Shown: positions 1 to 5,662, counted from the first letter of the stretch. The stretch: 5,892 nt of DNA from an uncultured Eubacteriales bacterium (GCA_900557635.1 USTB01000062.1:1-5892); one strand, 5' to 3'. Notes: generated by a model not told the origin, from the letters alone. Numbers and translations: made by a program.

Positions 1-758
1 GTCTCGATATACGGAAGGATCAGGGAACGCGGATACGGAACCGCATCCATATCGGCAATGATCCGCTTGCGCACCCGAGACGGCACATCGGGATATTTTG
101 GCGTGCAGGACGCAATTCTGCCGTCCGCGCCGTAGGTGATCTCATACAGGGACGGAACGTAAAATCCCTCAATATGAGATGCCTCGCGCAGAAACGCCCG
201 ACGCGTATAGCTTCCGTCCCGCTTCATGCGGCGGTAAAGCTCGGTGACCTCGCACAGCGCCTCCTCACCCTCGCCGATGTTAAACAGATCGAAGAAATCC
301 GCGATCGGTTCGGCGTTATAGGCACATGGACCGCCGCCGATGATAATGGGGTCGCTCTCCGAGCGCTCCTCGGCAAGCAGAGGAATGCCGCCCAGCTCCA
401 GCACATTCAGGACATTGGTATAGCACAGCTCATATTGCAGGGTGAACGCCACGACGTCGAACGCCGACAGCGGATCGCCGCTTTCGTGAGCGCACAGCGG
501 GAGACCGTATTCCCGCATCTTCTCTTCCATATCGACCCATGGCGCATAGGCGCGTTCGCACCATACGCCCTCCATGCGGTTCAGGCAGTCGTACAGAATG
601 CGCACACCGAGATTGGACATGCCGATCTCATATGCGTCCGGAAAGCAGAACGCCCAGCGAACCTCAACCTCGCTTTTGTCCTTGATGGTCTGCCCGAATT
701 CGCCGCCCGTATATCTCCCGGGCTTGGAAACGCTTTTCAAAAGAGTTCTTTCATTCAT
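1..758 (-). CDS. Radical SAM protein, TIGR03960-type, N-terminal part (truncated by window edge)
   Basis: The first 252 codons are visible and the gene continues beyond the left edge. The sequence begins MNERTLLKSVSKPGRYTGGE and contains FPDAYEIGMSNLGVRILYD (about residues 39-57), APWVDME (72-78), TLQYELCYTNVLNVLEL (106-122), GGGPCAYNAEPIADFFDLF (141-159) and IGEGEEAL (161-168). I recognise this order as the cobalamin-binding-like N-terminal region of the TIGR03960 family of uncharacterised radical-SAM proteins. The cluster-binding CxxxCxxC motif should lie just past the edge, after the PRSLILPYIE stretch, so it cannot be checked here. The reaction is unknown. In many Clostridia this family sits beside a TIGR03936/DUF2344 protein and ribonuclease G genes. 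The start at 758 is preceded by GGAG with good spacing (764-767). No promoter is obvious in the 80 bp upstream, so some readthrough from the preceding gene is possible. Confidence 0.88.
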   Translation of the reverse strand, partial: MNERTLLKSVSKPGRYTGGEFGQTIKDKSEVEVRWAFCFPDAYEIGMSNLGVRILYDCLNRMEGVWCERAYAPWVDMEEKMREYGLPLCAHESGDPLSAFDVVAFTLQYELCYTNVLNVLELGGIPLLAEERSESDPIIIGGGPCAYNAEPIADFFDLFNIGEGEEALCEVTELYRRMKRDGSYTRRAFLREASHIEGFYVPSLYEITYGADGRIASCTPKYPDVPSRVRKRIIADMDAVPYPRSLILPYIE

Positions 759-806
759 AGCCACTCCAATTTGTGCAGGAACAGTCACACTGCCCCGCCA
801 TCACGG

Positions 807-834
807 AAAATGGGAGCGTCAGCGCCCCCATTTT
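807..834 (-). terminator. Hairpin, probable weak intrinsic terminator after the pseudo-ATPase gene
   Basis: A 12-bp stem (807-818 with 823-834) closes on a 4-nt loop, 5 nt after the TAA of the preceding gene. In the leftward transcript all twelve pairs form, one being G-U. In the rightward transcript the same position is an A-C mismatch, so the hairpin suits the minus-strand RNA better. The stem ends in four T residues and is then followed by CC, so the U-tract is short and termination may be partial. In the opposite direction the stem is followed by a longer T-rich run (831-841), so weak bidirectional action is possible. Confidence 0.55.
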
Positions 835-839
835 TGTTT

Positions 840-3383
840 TTACAGTCTGCCGATAAGTGTGCGGGAAGCCGCCACCATCGGGATCATCCAGAATATCTGA
901 TACAACGCCACATAGAAGGAGAGCATGCCCGTCACTGCGCCGAAGGCAAGCAGTGCTCCCATCAGCACCAGCGACAGAAACATGGACACCGCCTTGACCG
1001 CGAAATTGGTCTTGATGGCGTTCACGATGCGGTCGCACAGCGACATCGCCTGAAGCAGGGATTTCGCGCCGCTCTTGGAAACCAGACCGCTGTCCATATG
1101 CGGCTCGGTGATCTGTGCGTCGTCCGCCGTTCTGCACTTGAGAATGCGCACCGGATACTTTGCATCCTGCACATGCGCCCGGATCATTTCGTCGTCGATA
1201 TTGGGGTCGAAGGTTTTGATGCCCACGCAGACCCCGATGCGGTACATCTGTTTGACCACAAACGCAAAGTCGGGATCGATGACATACTGCACATAGATCT
1301 TTGCGGCGACCTCGCCGTTGACCACCATAAACATGATGCTGGTCTCGGGATCCTCTTCCATGGCTTCGTCGTCTGCGTCCACCACGGGCGGCACGCCGAT
1401 ATCGTACAGATATGCCGCTTTTCCGAGGAACACGCGGGTACCGTCCACAACTGCCGCAAGACCGTTATCAAGAATTTCTTCGATCTCCACCTGTTCGCTC
1501 TTGCCGAGTTCCTTGGTGGCGTTGGTCAGAACCTCTGCCAGAGGACCTCCTACCTGAGAAAAGACAGAGGAAAGCTGATACAGCACCTGATCGATGCGGT
1601 ACTCACCGTAAACCTTGATGGATTTTACCTTAACACCGTAAGGCGGAAACACTTCCTTGTCCTCGAACGAAACGGCGGAAGCGCCGGAATATTCGTCAAA
1701 CGCATCCTCACCGATGAAGGCACTCTGCACGCCAAAGGCTTCCTTGGACGCCTGATACACGGGGAAGGTCATGCTGATGAAGGTGGATGCGGGCATGCAA
1801 AGCAGGAACGTGAGGTATCCGCAGGTCAGTGCGGTGTACAAATTCCGTGTGATGATCAGCCCGAGAATGAAAAGCAGGACTGTCGCAATGCCCGTCACCG
1901 GCAAAAGCAGACGGATGATCGAGCGGTATTTGGTGGAATGTCCCGCGCGCTCGCGGAAATGATCCACAAAGTCGGTCTTGCGCACCCGGAAAATGACCGG
2001 ATCGCGGGGAAGATGATCCCCGAACGCCTCGACCTCCAGTGCGGCGGTCTGTGCGTCGGTTCGCTCCACGCAGTATTTCGGACGGCGGGAGGAAATCACG
2101 TTCAGTGCATAGATCTCGCGCTTGGTGTTCAGATATTCATACACCAGATTCATCAGGATACACAGGATCACGGGGAAGTTGAAGAGCCGCAGGGAGGTTC
2201 CGTGCACCGCCGACGCGATATAGAACAGAAGGGTCACGGCAACCGTCACAAGGGTGACGCTTTCCGGTCCCGGCTTGCCCGAAAAGAGCTGACGCGCGCC
2301 CGAAAGCAGGGAGCGCCAGATCAGCGCACATGCCAAAACCAAGATCTGCAGATCCACCAAAAGGTGAACGGCAGGGAAATAATCGGAATTGAGGGCGGGC
2401 GTCAGAGAGCCGCCGAACATGCCGATGTTTTCATAAAAGAAGGTGAATACAAACAGCACGGCGCACAGCGCAAGACGGACAAGGATGCCGAGAAACGAGC
2501 GGCGGTACTCCTCAAACATCGCCTTGGTCTGCGAAAGGTCGGTATATTCCTCGGGCGCTTTGGGTTGCGGCAGATGGAATTTTCTTGTCTTTTTGGGTGC
2601 GGACTCCGCGCCGGCGTTTTCGATATCCGTGCCGAGCTGGGTCACGCGATCCATGCCGATGGTCTGCGCCAGCTTGTCCTCCATGCCGAACGCCATCATG
2701 ATCTTGGCGTCGGTTTCGTCAAATTCCTCGGAGCCGTCGCTGATCTGCGCCACCTCGTTACCGACATCGGTCTGTGCGGCATCGGCGCTGTCCGACTGCA
2801 CCTGCTCGGTGAAATCGTAAAGATCGTTCACGGTATCTCCCTCGGACAGATCGTCGGCGGGCGCCTGACGGTCCCGACGGAATTTCTTCATCAAGCCGGT
2901 GAGTCCACCGCTCTTCTCCGCGCGGGGCGCGGGACGCACCATGGGCGCATCGTCCGACTCGGCGGACGCGGTCTTATGCTGTGCGGCGGGCGCATAGTCC
3001 TCGGGACGCATGCCCTCGCGGATCGCGGGAATGTTTGCCGTCGTGCCGAGAATATCCTCGAAATCACTGTCGGTCAGCTCCACGTCGTCGTCCTCGTCGG
3101 ACGGCTCCTGCTCCTGCGCAAAGCGCCGATCCTCCTGCGGAAGATACTTTTCGATCAGATCCTCGATCTTCATCTCCTCCATGGGAGCCGCCTCGACCGC
3201 AGGCTCTTCCGCTTTGATCTCTGCCTTTGCGGCGTCTGCCGCATTCTGCTCCTGCAGTTCGCGGGATCGGTTCTCGATCTCGGTCTGATCCTCGGTGTTA
3301 TCCTCGATCTTGTTTTGCAAGGTTTTAAGCAGATCCTCCGTGGAGAGCTTTTTATTTTTGTTTGGCAGATCATTCTGTTTCAT
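840..3383 (-). CDS. P-type ATPase-like membrane pseudoenzyme with long acidic N-terminal tail
   Basis: 847 residues. Residues 1-295 are acidic, low-complexity and probably disordered. They include a charged helix near 13-46, an SDEDDDVELTDSDFEDIL patch at 95-112 and a hydrophobic KIMMAFGMEDKL motif near 227. Eight membrane helices follow, at about 298-318, 336-356, 375-394, 400-418, 489-512, 516-543, 795-820 and 821-843. This is the P1B-type ATPase layout. The sixth helix carries CMPAS (529-533) where pumps have CPCAL. After it, GEDAFDEYSGASAVSFEDKEV aligns with the segment leading into DKTGT, but the phosphorylation motif is gone. An N-domain-like stretch has GGPLAE (612-617, usual HP lost) and FLGKAAYL (652-659). 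TFDPN (724-728) replaces TGDN. I find no TGE or GDGxND. Transport is therefore unlikely; a sensory or scaffold role is inference. The start was set at 3383 because GAGGAGG lies 6 nt upstream; an ATG at 3389 abuts that site directly. It sits 33 nt after rlmB, so they are likely co-transcribed. Confidence 0.8.
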   Translation of the reverse strand: MKQNDLPNKNKKLSTEDLLKTLQNKIEDNTEDQTEIENRSRELQEQNAADAAKAEIKAEEPAVEAAPMEEMKIEDLIEKYLPQEDRRFAQEQEPSDEDDDVELTDSDFEDILGTTANIPAIREGMRPEDYAPAAQHKTASAESDDAPMVRPAPRAEKSGGLTGLMKKFRRDRQAPADDLSEGDTVNDLYDFTEQVQSDSADAAQTDVGNEVAQISDGSEEFDETDAKIMMAFGMEDKLAQTIGMDRVTQLGTDIENAGAESAPKKTRKFHLPQPKAPEEYTDLSQTKAMFEEYRRSFLGILVRLALCAVLFVFTFFYENIGMFGGSLTPALNSDYFPAVHLLVDLQILVLACALIWRSLLSGARQLFSGKPGPESVTLVTVAVTLLFYIASAVHGTSLRLFNFPVILCILMNLVYEYLNTKREIYALNVISSRRPKYCVERTDAQTAALEVEAFGDHLPRDPVIFRVRKTDFVDHFRERAGHSTKYRSIIRLLLPVTGIATVLLFILGLIITRNLYTALTCGYLTFLLCMPASTFISMTFPVYQASKEAFGVQSAFIGEDAFDEYSGASAVSFEDKEVFPPYGVKVKSIKVYGEYRIDQVLYQLSSVFSQVGGPLAEVLTNATKELGKSEQVEIEEILDNGLAAVVDGTRVFLGKAAYLYDIGVPPVVDADDEAMEEDPETSIMFMVVNGEVAAKIYVQYVIDPDFAFVVKQMYRIGVCVGIKTFDPNIDDEMIRAHVQDAKYPVRILKCRTADDAQITEPHMDSGLVSKSGAKSLLQAMSLCDRIVNAIKTNFAVKAVSMFLSLVLMGALLAFGAVTGMLSFYVALYQIFWMIPMVAASRTLIGRL

Positions 3384-3400
3384 TGCCATCCTCCTCAGGG

Positions 3401-3415
3401 TTCCCGAAACGGGAA
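3401..3415 (-). other. Small perfect hairpin between rlmB and the pseudo-ATPase gene
   Basis: TTCCCG and CGGGAA form a 6-bp perfect stem with a 3-nt loop. The hairpin starts one base after the rlmB stop codon and ends 4 nt before the GAGGAGG ribosome site of the next gene. It lacks a U-tract, so it is not a normal terminator. It could stabilise the 3' end of rlmB message or tune translation of the downstream gene. This role is inferred only from position. Confidence 0.4.
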
Positions 3416-3416
3416 A

Positions 3417-4199
3417 TCAGTGGTGTTGCCGTGCCGCCTCAAAAACAAGAACGGATGCCGCGGCGGAGACATTCAGGGAATTGACCTGTCCGTACATGGG
3501 AATGGACAGGATGAAGTCGCTTTTCTCGCGAACCAGGCGGGAAACGCCGAAGCCCTCGCTTCCGAGCACAATGGCGACCGCGCCGCTCAGATCGGTCTGC
3601 GTGTACGGCGTACCGTCCGCCTCTGCGGCATAAATCCAGACGCCCTTTTCCTTCAGCTCGTCCACGGCGGCGGCAAGGTTCGTGACCCTTGCGATCCGAA
3701 CGTGCTCAATGGCGCCCGCAGACGCCTTTGCCACCGCTCCCGTCAGACCGACCGAGCGTCGTTTCGGAATAATGACGCCGTGCGCACCCGCGCATTCGGC
3801 GGTTCGGATGAGCGCGCCGAGGTTCTGCGGATCCTCAATGCCGTCCGCGATCACGATCAGGGGCTTTTCGCCGCGCTGTGCCGCATAATCGAGAATATCG
3901 TCAAGCGAGCAGTAGTCCCGCTCCGCCGCCATTGCCACAACGCCCTGATGCGGTAGGTTGCAGGTCATTTCGTCCAGCTTTGTGCGGCTCACGGAAATCA
4001 CGGGGATCCCCCGCGCGGCGGCTTGTGCGCCGATGAGCTTGAGAGAGCCTTCCCGCTCGCCCTCACGGATCCAAATTTTATCAACGCTTCTGCCCGATTT
4101 GAGCAGTTCTATCACGGCATTTCTGCCGAAGATCATTGTTTCCGGCAGTTCCGTTACCGTCGGATTCTGCCGACGTCTCTTGTGAAAACCTTGTTCCAT
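3417..4199 (-). CDS. rlmB: 23S rRNA (guanosine-2'-O)-methyltransferase RlmB, TrmH/SpoU family
   Basis: 260 residues, the usual length. RlmB uses S-adenosylmethionine to methylate the 2'-O of the conserved P-loop guanosine (G2251 in E. coli numbering) of 23S rRNA, in the cytoplasm and as a dimer. A basic 20-residue leader precedes the substrate-binding domain, which opens with IFGRNAVIELL (23-33). SPOUT motif 1 is DGIEDPQNLGALIRTAE (119-135), with the conserved Asn126 and Arg132. Motif 2 is VLGSEGFGVSRLV (211-223). Motif 3 is IPMYGQVNSLNVSAAASVLVFE (about 233-254), which forms the trefoil-knot cofactor site. PKRRS at 145 and the AxGAIEHV stretch favour RlmB over the tRNA enzyme TrmH. The ATG at 4199 has GGGAG 4 nt upstream. 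It is the first gene after the promoter at 4250-4278, with the pseudo-ATPase gene downstream. Confidence 0.93.
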   Translation of the reverse strand: MEQGFHKRRRQNPTVTELPETMIFGRNAVIELLKSGRSVDKIWIREGEREGSLKLIGAQAAARGIPVISVSRTKLDEMTCNLPHQGVVAMAAERDYCSLDDILDYAAQRGEKPLIVIADGIEDPQNLGALIRTAECAGAHGVIIPKRRSVGLTGAVAKASAGAIEHVRIARVTNLAAAVDELKEKGVWIYAAEADGTPYTQTDLSGAVAIVLGSEGFGVSRLVREKSDFILSIPMYGQVNSLNVSAAASVLVFEAARQHH

Positions 4200-4249
4200 A
4201 ATTCTCCCACATGCGCGGTTTTGCCCGCTAAAAACACCTATACAGATTG

Positions 4250-4278
4250 ATTATACCACATTCATTCGGTTTTGTACA
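4250..4278 (-). promoter_or_regulatory. Housekeeping promoter for rlmB and the downstream gene
   Basis: On the minus strand there is a consensus TATAAT (4255-4250) preceded by TGG, giving an extended -10 (TGnTATAAT). A 17-nt spacer separates it from TGTACA (4278-4273), which matches four of six bases of TTGACA. Transcription would begin near 4243 and give a leader of about 44 nt before the rlmB ATG. That leader contains a small GCGG...CCGC stem. Confidence 0.75.
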
Positions 4279-4453
4279 TAGTTTTTTCGATTTTTTTGGA
4301 ATCTGACGAAGATTTCCGCAAAACCGCGATGTTCCGAGGCAAGGTCAGCCCGCAGAAATGATGGCATCATCTCACGTGAGAAATCCTCCGATTCGCACAG
4401 CGTCAGGCACGGTATACCGCTTTTTCGGCAAGTGATACGACCGCGCCGCTCCC

Positions 4454-4507
4454 CCCGATGCGGTCGCTTCGTCGCCAAAAAAACAAATCGGAAGCGACCG
4501 CATCGGG
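4454..4507. repeat. Perfect 17-bp inverted repeat with 20-nt spacer
   Basis: CCCGATGCGGTCGCTTC (4454-4470) is exactly complementary to GAAGCGACCGCATCGGG (4491-4507). The 20-nt spacer contains an A7 run. Neither side is followed by a T-tract, so it is not an ordinary intrinsic terminator in either direction. It lies immediately beyond the zinc-ribbon terminator. It could be a REP-like or MITE-like element, a protein-binding site, or an RNA-stabilising hairpin formed by readthrough transcripts. Confidence 0.8.
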
Positions 4508-4508
4508 C

Positions 4509-4540
4509 AAAACAAAAAGGAGCCTAAATAAGGCTCCTTT
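4509..4540 (-). terminator. Intrinsic terminator of the zinc-ribbon gene
   Basis: On the minus strand AAAGGAGCCT and AGGCTCCTTT form a perfect 10-bp stem (4531-4540 with 4516-4525) around a 5-nt loop, followed by TTGTTTT. It begins 22 nt after the stop codon of the zinc-ribbon gene. It separates that transcript from rlmB, which has its own promoter. Confidence 0.9.
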
Positions 4541-4562
4541 CCTGCAAAGAACAGAGTACCGA

Positions 4563-4838
4563 TTACTGCTCCTTCATTGCTGCGTAGCACTCGCTGCAAT
4601 AAACGGGTCTGTCATTGGTAGGCTCAAACGGAATCTTTGCTTCCTTGCCGCAGTTTGCGCAAACGGCAGTGTAAAGCGTTCTCTGAGGCTTACCGGCATT
4701 CTTTCTTGCGTCGCGGCAGGCCTTGCATCTCTGAGGCTCGTTCTGGAAGCCTCTCTCTGCATAGAATTCCTGCTCACCTGCGGTGAACACAAACTCAGCG
4801 CCACAATCTTTGCATTTCAGGGTCTTGTCTTCGTACAT
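4563..4838 (-). CDS. Double zinc-ribbon protein (zf-trcl plus CxxC-x17-CxxC domains)
   Basis: 91 residues starting MYEDKTLKCKDCGAEFVF. Two tetra-cysteine sites are visible. C9-x2-C12 with C38-x2-C41 brackets a GEQEFYAERGF stretch typical of the probable zinc-ribbon family PF13451. C60-x2-C63, exactly 17 residues, then C81-x2-C84 matches the TIGR04272-style CxxC-x17-CxxC domain. Each site should bind one Zn ion. The protein is small, soluble and basic around 42-53, as nucleic-acid or protein binders often are, but the cellular role is not known. I chose the ATG at 4838 because GAGG lies 8 nt upstream. An upstream in-frame TTG at 4886 would add 16 non-conserved residues from inside the tRNA-like leader. 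The gene is a single transcription unit with its own promoter and a strong terminator. Confidence 0.88.
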   Translation of the reverse strand: MYEDKTLKCKDCGAEFVFTAGEQEFYAERGFQNEPQRCKACRDARKNAGKPQRTLYTAVCANCGKEAKIPFEPTNDRPVYCSECYAAMKEQ

Positions 4839-4878
4839 GTTTTTTTCCTCGCTTCGGTCCGTATCGGATAAATTTGAT

Positions 4879-4940
4879 TGCCCCAAGACGGGCTTGCACC
4901 GTCACCTTTGAAAACAACGCTCTTGTTAAGCTATTCGGGC
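4879..4940 (-). ncRNA. tRNA-like leader, possible decayed tRNA gene, upstream of the zinc-ribbon gene
   Basis: Read on the minus strand, GCCCGAA at 4940-4934 pairs with TTGGGGC at 4886-4880, with six of seven pairs as in an acceptor stem. It is followed by T-A at the places of bases 8 and 9, and a 4-bp D-stem-like GCTT/GAGC. A 17-nt arm, GACGG-TGCAAGC-CCGTC, lies directly before the 3' acceptor strand, exactly where a T-arm belongs. The anticodon arm lacks its 3' strand and the element is about 11 nt short of a normal tRNA, with no CCA. It is therefore not a functional tRNA. It may be a pseudo-tRNA or a structured regulatory leader. Confidence 0.35.
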
Positions 4941-4957
4941 ATATGTGTACCATATGT

Positions 4958-4963
4958 ATTATA
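4958..4963 (-). promoter_or_regulatory. -10 element for the zinc-ribbon gene, overlapping a reverse TATTAT
   Basis: On the minus strand 4963-4958 reads TATAAT. No good -35 is present at 16-18 nt. Start of transcription would be near 4951, giving a leader of about 113 nt before the ATG at 4838. The opposite strand reads TATTAT at 4957-4962, so the same 7 bp could act in both directions, although a rightward start would put the ribosome site of the small plus-strand gene at the extreme 5' end. CATATG occurs at 4940 and again 11 bp on at 4951, and ATATGTG at 4941 and 4961, giving possible operator repeats. Confidence 0.5.
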
Positions 4964-4979
4964 TGTGGGAGGAATGCGG

Positions 4980-5099
4980 ATGCTGTGTAAAATGTGCAAA
5001 ATACAGAATCGTAAAATCGGAGAGGACGCGTCGGAAAGCGCCTATGTGACCGTTCAGCCCGTCTGCAAGGGAGAAAAGTGCCGTATGTGCGCGATGTAA
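4980..5099 (+). CDS. 39-residue Cys-rich small protein, probable metal binder
   Basis: A short frame beginning MLCKMCKIQNRK and ending CKGEKCRMCAM. It has five cysteines: C3-x2-C6 near the N-terminus, and C29-x4-C34-x2-C37 near the C-terminus. The two CxxC pairs could form one zinc site, with C29 as a spare ligand. I do not recognise the family. GGGAGG (4967-4972) lies 7 nt before the ATG at 4980; another in-frame ATG at 4974 is too close to it. A longer version from 4878 would translate the tRNA-like element and is not credible. It is divergent from the zinc-ribbon gene and convergent with the sigma gene, whose stop is 14 bp away. Its rightward promoter is not clear. It could be a chance frame, but the strong ribosome site and the paired CxxC motifs argue for a real gene. 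Confidence 0.55.
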   Translation: MLCKMCKIQNRKIGEDASESAYVTVQPVCKGEKCRMCAM

Positions 5100-5113
5100 G
5101 ATGTAAAACATAC

Positions 5114-5662
5114 TCACAGCAAACGCTTAACCTTTTTGCGGATGCGGTACCGTGCGTTATCCACCTGTTTTTGGGTGAGACGCAGGGCAACGGAGATCTC
5201 GGAACGGGTGAAGCCCTCGAGCGACAGGGTCAGAACCCTGCTCTCCAGTCCCGTCAGCTCGTTGCGGATACGCTCCACCAGATCGCGGTAGCTCTCGGCA
5301 TCCATGGCGCACTGCTCGGGATCCGGCTCGGCAGACGGGATATCCTCGGTGACCGAATCGGTCAGCCGATCACAGCACCGCGCCGTGTGCCGCGCCAGCC
5401 AGTACAGCCGATTGCGGATACACACCCGTGCATACAAGCCAAAGGTAACATCCTGCGCCGACAGATCGTAGGACTGCGCCGCGGCATAAACCGCCAACGT
5501 AATCTCCTGACGAACCTCCGCCGCATCGAAATCGGGGTGAGTCTGCAAAAACGACCGTTCCGATGACTGCATCAGCGGCTCATAGCGGCGGCACAGGGCA
5601 TCGAATGCACCGACCCTGCCGCTTCTGAAATCGGCAAGACAGCGACGTGTTTCGGTCTCCAT
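5114..5662 (-). CDS. RNA polymerase sigma factor, SigH-like (sigma-70 family), short form
   Basis: 182 residues. Sigma factors direct RNA polymerase to particular promoters. Region 2 covers about 8-95, with AFDALCRRYEPLM (19-31), EVRQEITLAVYAAAQSYDL (49-67) and FGLYARVCIRNRLYWLAR (74-91). An acidic linker (about 100-130) leads to region 4, where LTGLESRVLTLSLEGFTRSEI (136-156) and LTQKQVDNARYRIRKKVKRLL (162-182) form the helix-turn-helix. Region 4 closely resembles Bacillus SigH, which has LSDLERKVL, then YQEIS, then SIDNALQRVKRKL. SigH controls the onset of sporulation and competence in Bacillus; the regulon here is not known. It is about 35 residues shorter than Bacillus SigH, mostly at the N-terminus and linker. 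The start at 5662 is chosen by homology; GGTGG 8 nt upstream is a weak ribosome site. The frame stays open to the right edge of the window, but residues encoded upstream of 5662 look non-coding and cross the promoter. Confidence 0.8.
   Translation of the reverse strand: METETRRCLADFRSGRVGAFDALCRRYEPLMQSSERSFLQTHPDFDAAEVRQEITLAVYAAAQSYDLSAQDVTFGLYARVCIRNRLYWLARHTARCCDRLTDSVTEDIPSAEPDPEQCAMDAESYRDLVERIRNELTGLESRVLTLSLEGFTRSEISVALRLTQKQVDNARYRIRKKVKRLL

Larger units (their letters stand above)
4200..4562. other. 363-bp gap between the zinc-ribbon gene and rlmB: terminator, inverted repeat, promoter
   Basis: From right to left this gap holds an intrinsic terminator (4509-4540), a perfect 17-bp inverted repeat (4454-4507), three short palindromes (4410-4419, 4370-4381 and 4358-4370), a TATAAT promoter (4250-4278) and a roughly 44-nt rlmB leader. 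I find no convincing gene. A 75-codon open frame on the minus strand (4251-4478) starts inside the inverted repeat, runs through the promoter, and has no ribosome site at its first ATG. Confidence 0.7.

Noticed and set aside
3384..3389. Start of the pseudo-ATPase at the ATG at 3389
   Set aside because: It directly abuts the GAGGAGG site with no spacing; the second ATG at 3383 has the normal 6-nt spacing.
174..3956. Plus-strand 1260-codon open frame as a gene
   Set aside because: It is the exact antisense register of three well-supported minus-strand genes, has no ribosome site at its start, and shows no domain.
4251..4478. 75-codon minus-strand open frame in the gap before rlmB
   Set aside because: It starts inside the 17-bp inverted repeat, ends across the rlmB -10 element, lacks a ribosome site and has no recognisable motif.
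4458..4871. Plus-strand 137-codon open frame
   Set aside because: It lies opposite the zinc-ribbon gene and its terminator, so it is a shadow frame.
4839..4886. Longer zinc-ribbon protein from a TTG at 4886
   Set aside because: The start lies in the tRNA-like leader with no ribosome site, while the ATG at 4838 has one and begins right before the first Cys pair.
4878..4979. 73-residue version of the small Cys-rich protein
   Set aside because: The added N-terminus translates the antisense of the tRNA-like element and the promoter, whereas the internal ATG at 4980 has a strong ribosome site.
5078..5566. Plus-strand 162-codon open frame
   Set aside because: It is antisense to the sigma factor, whose minus-strand translation has clear family motifs.
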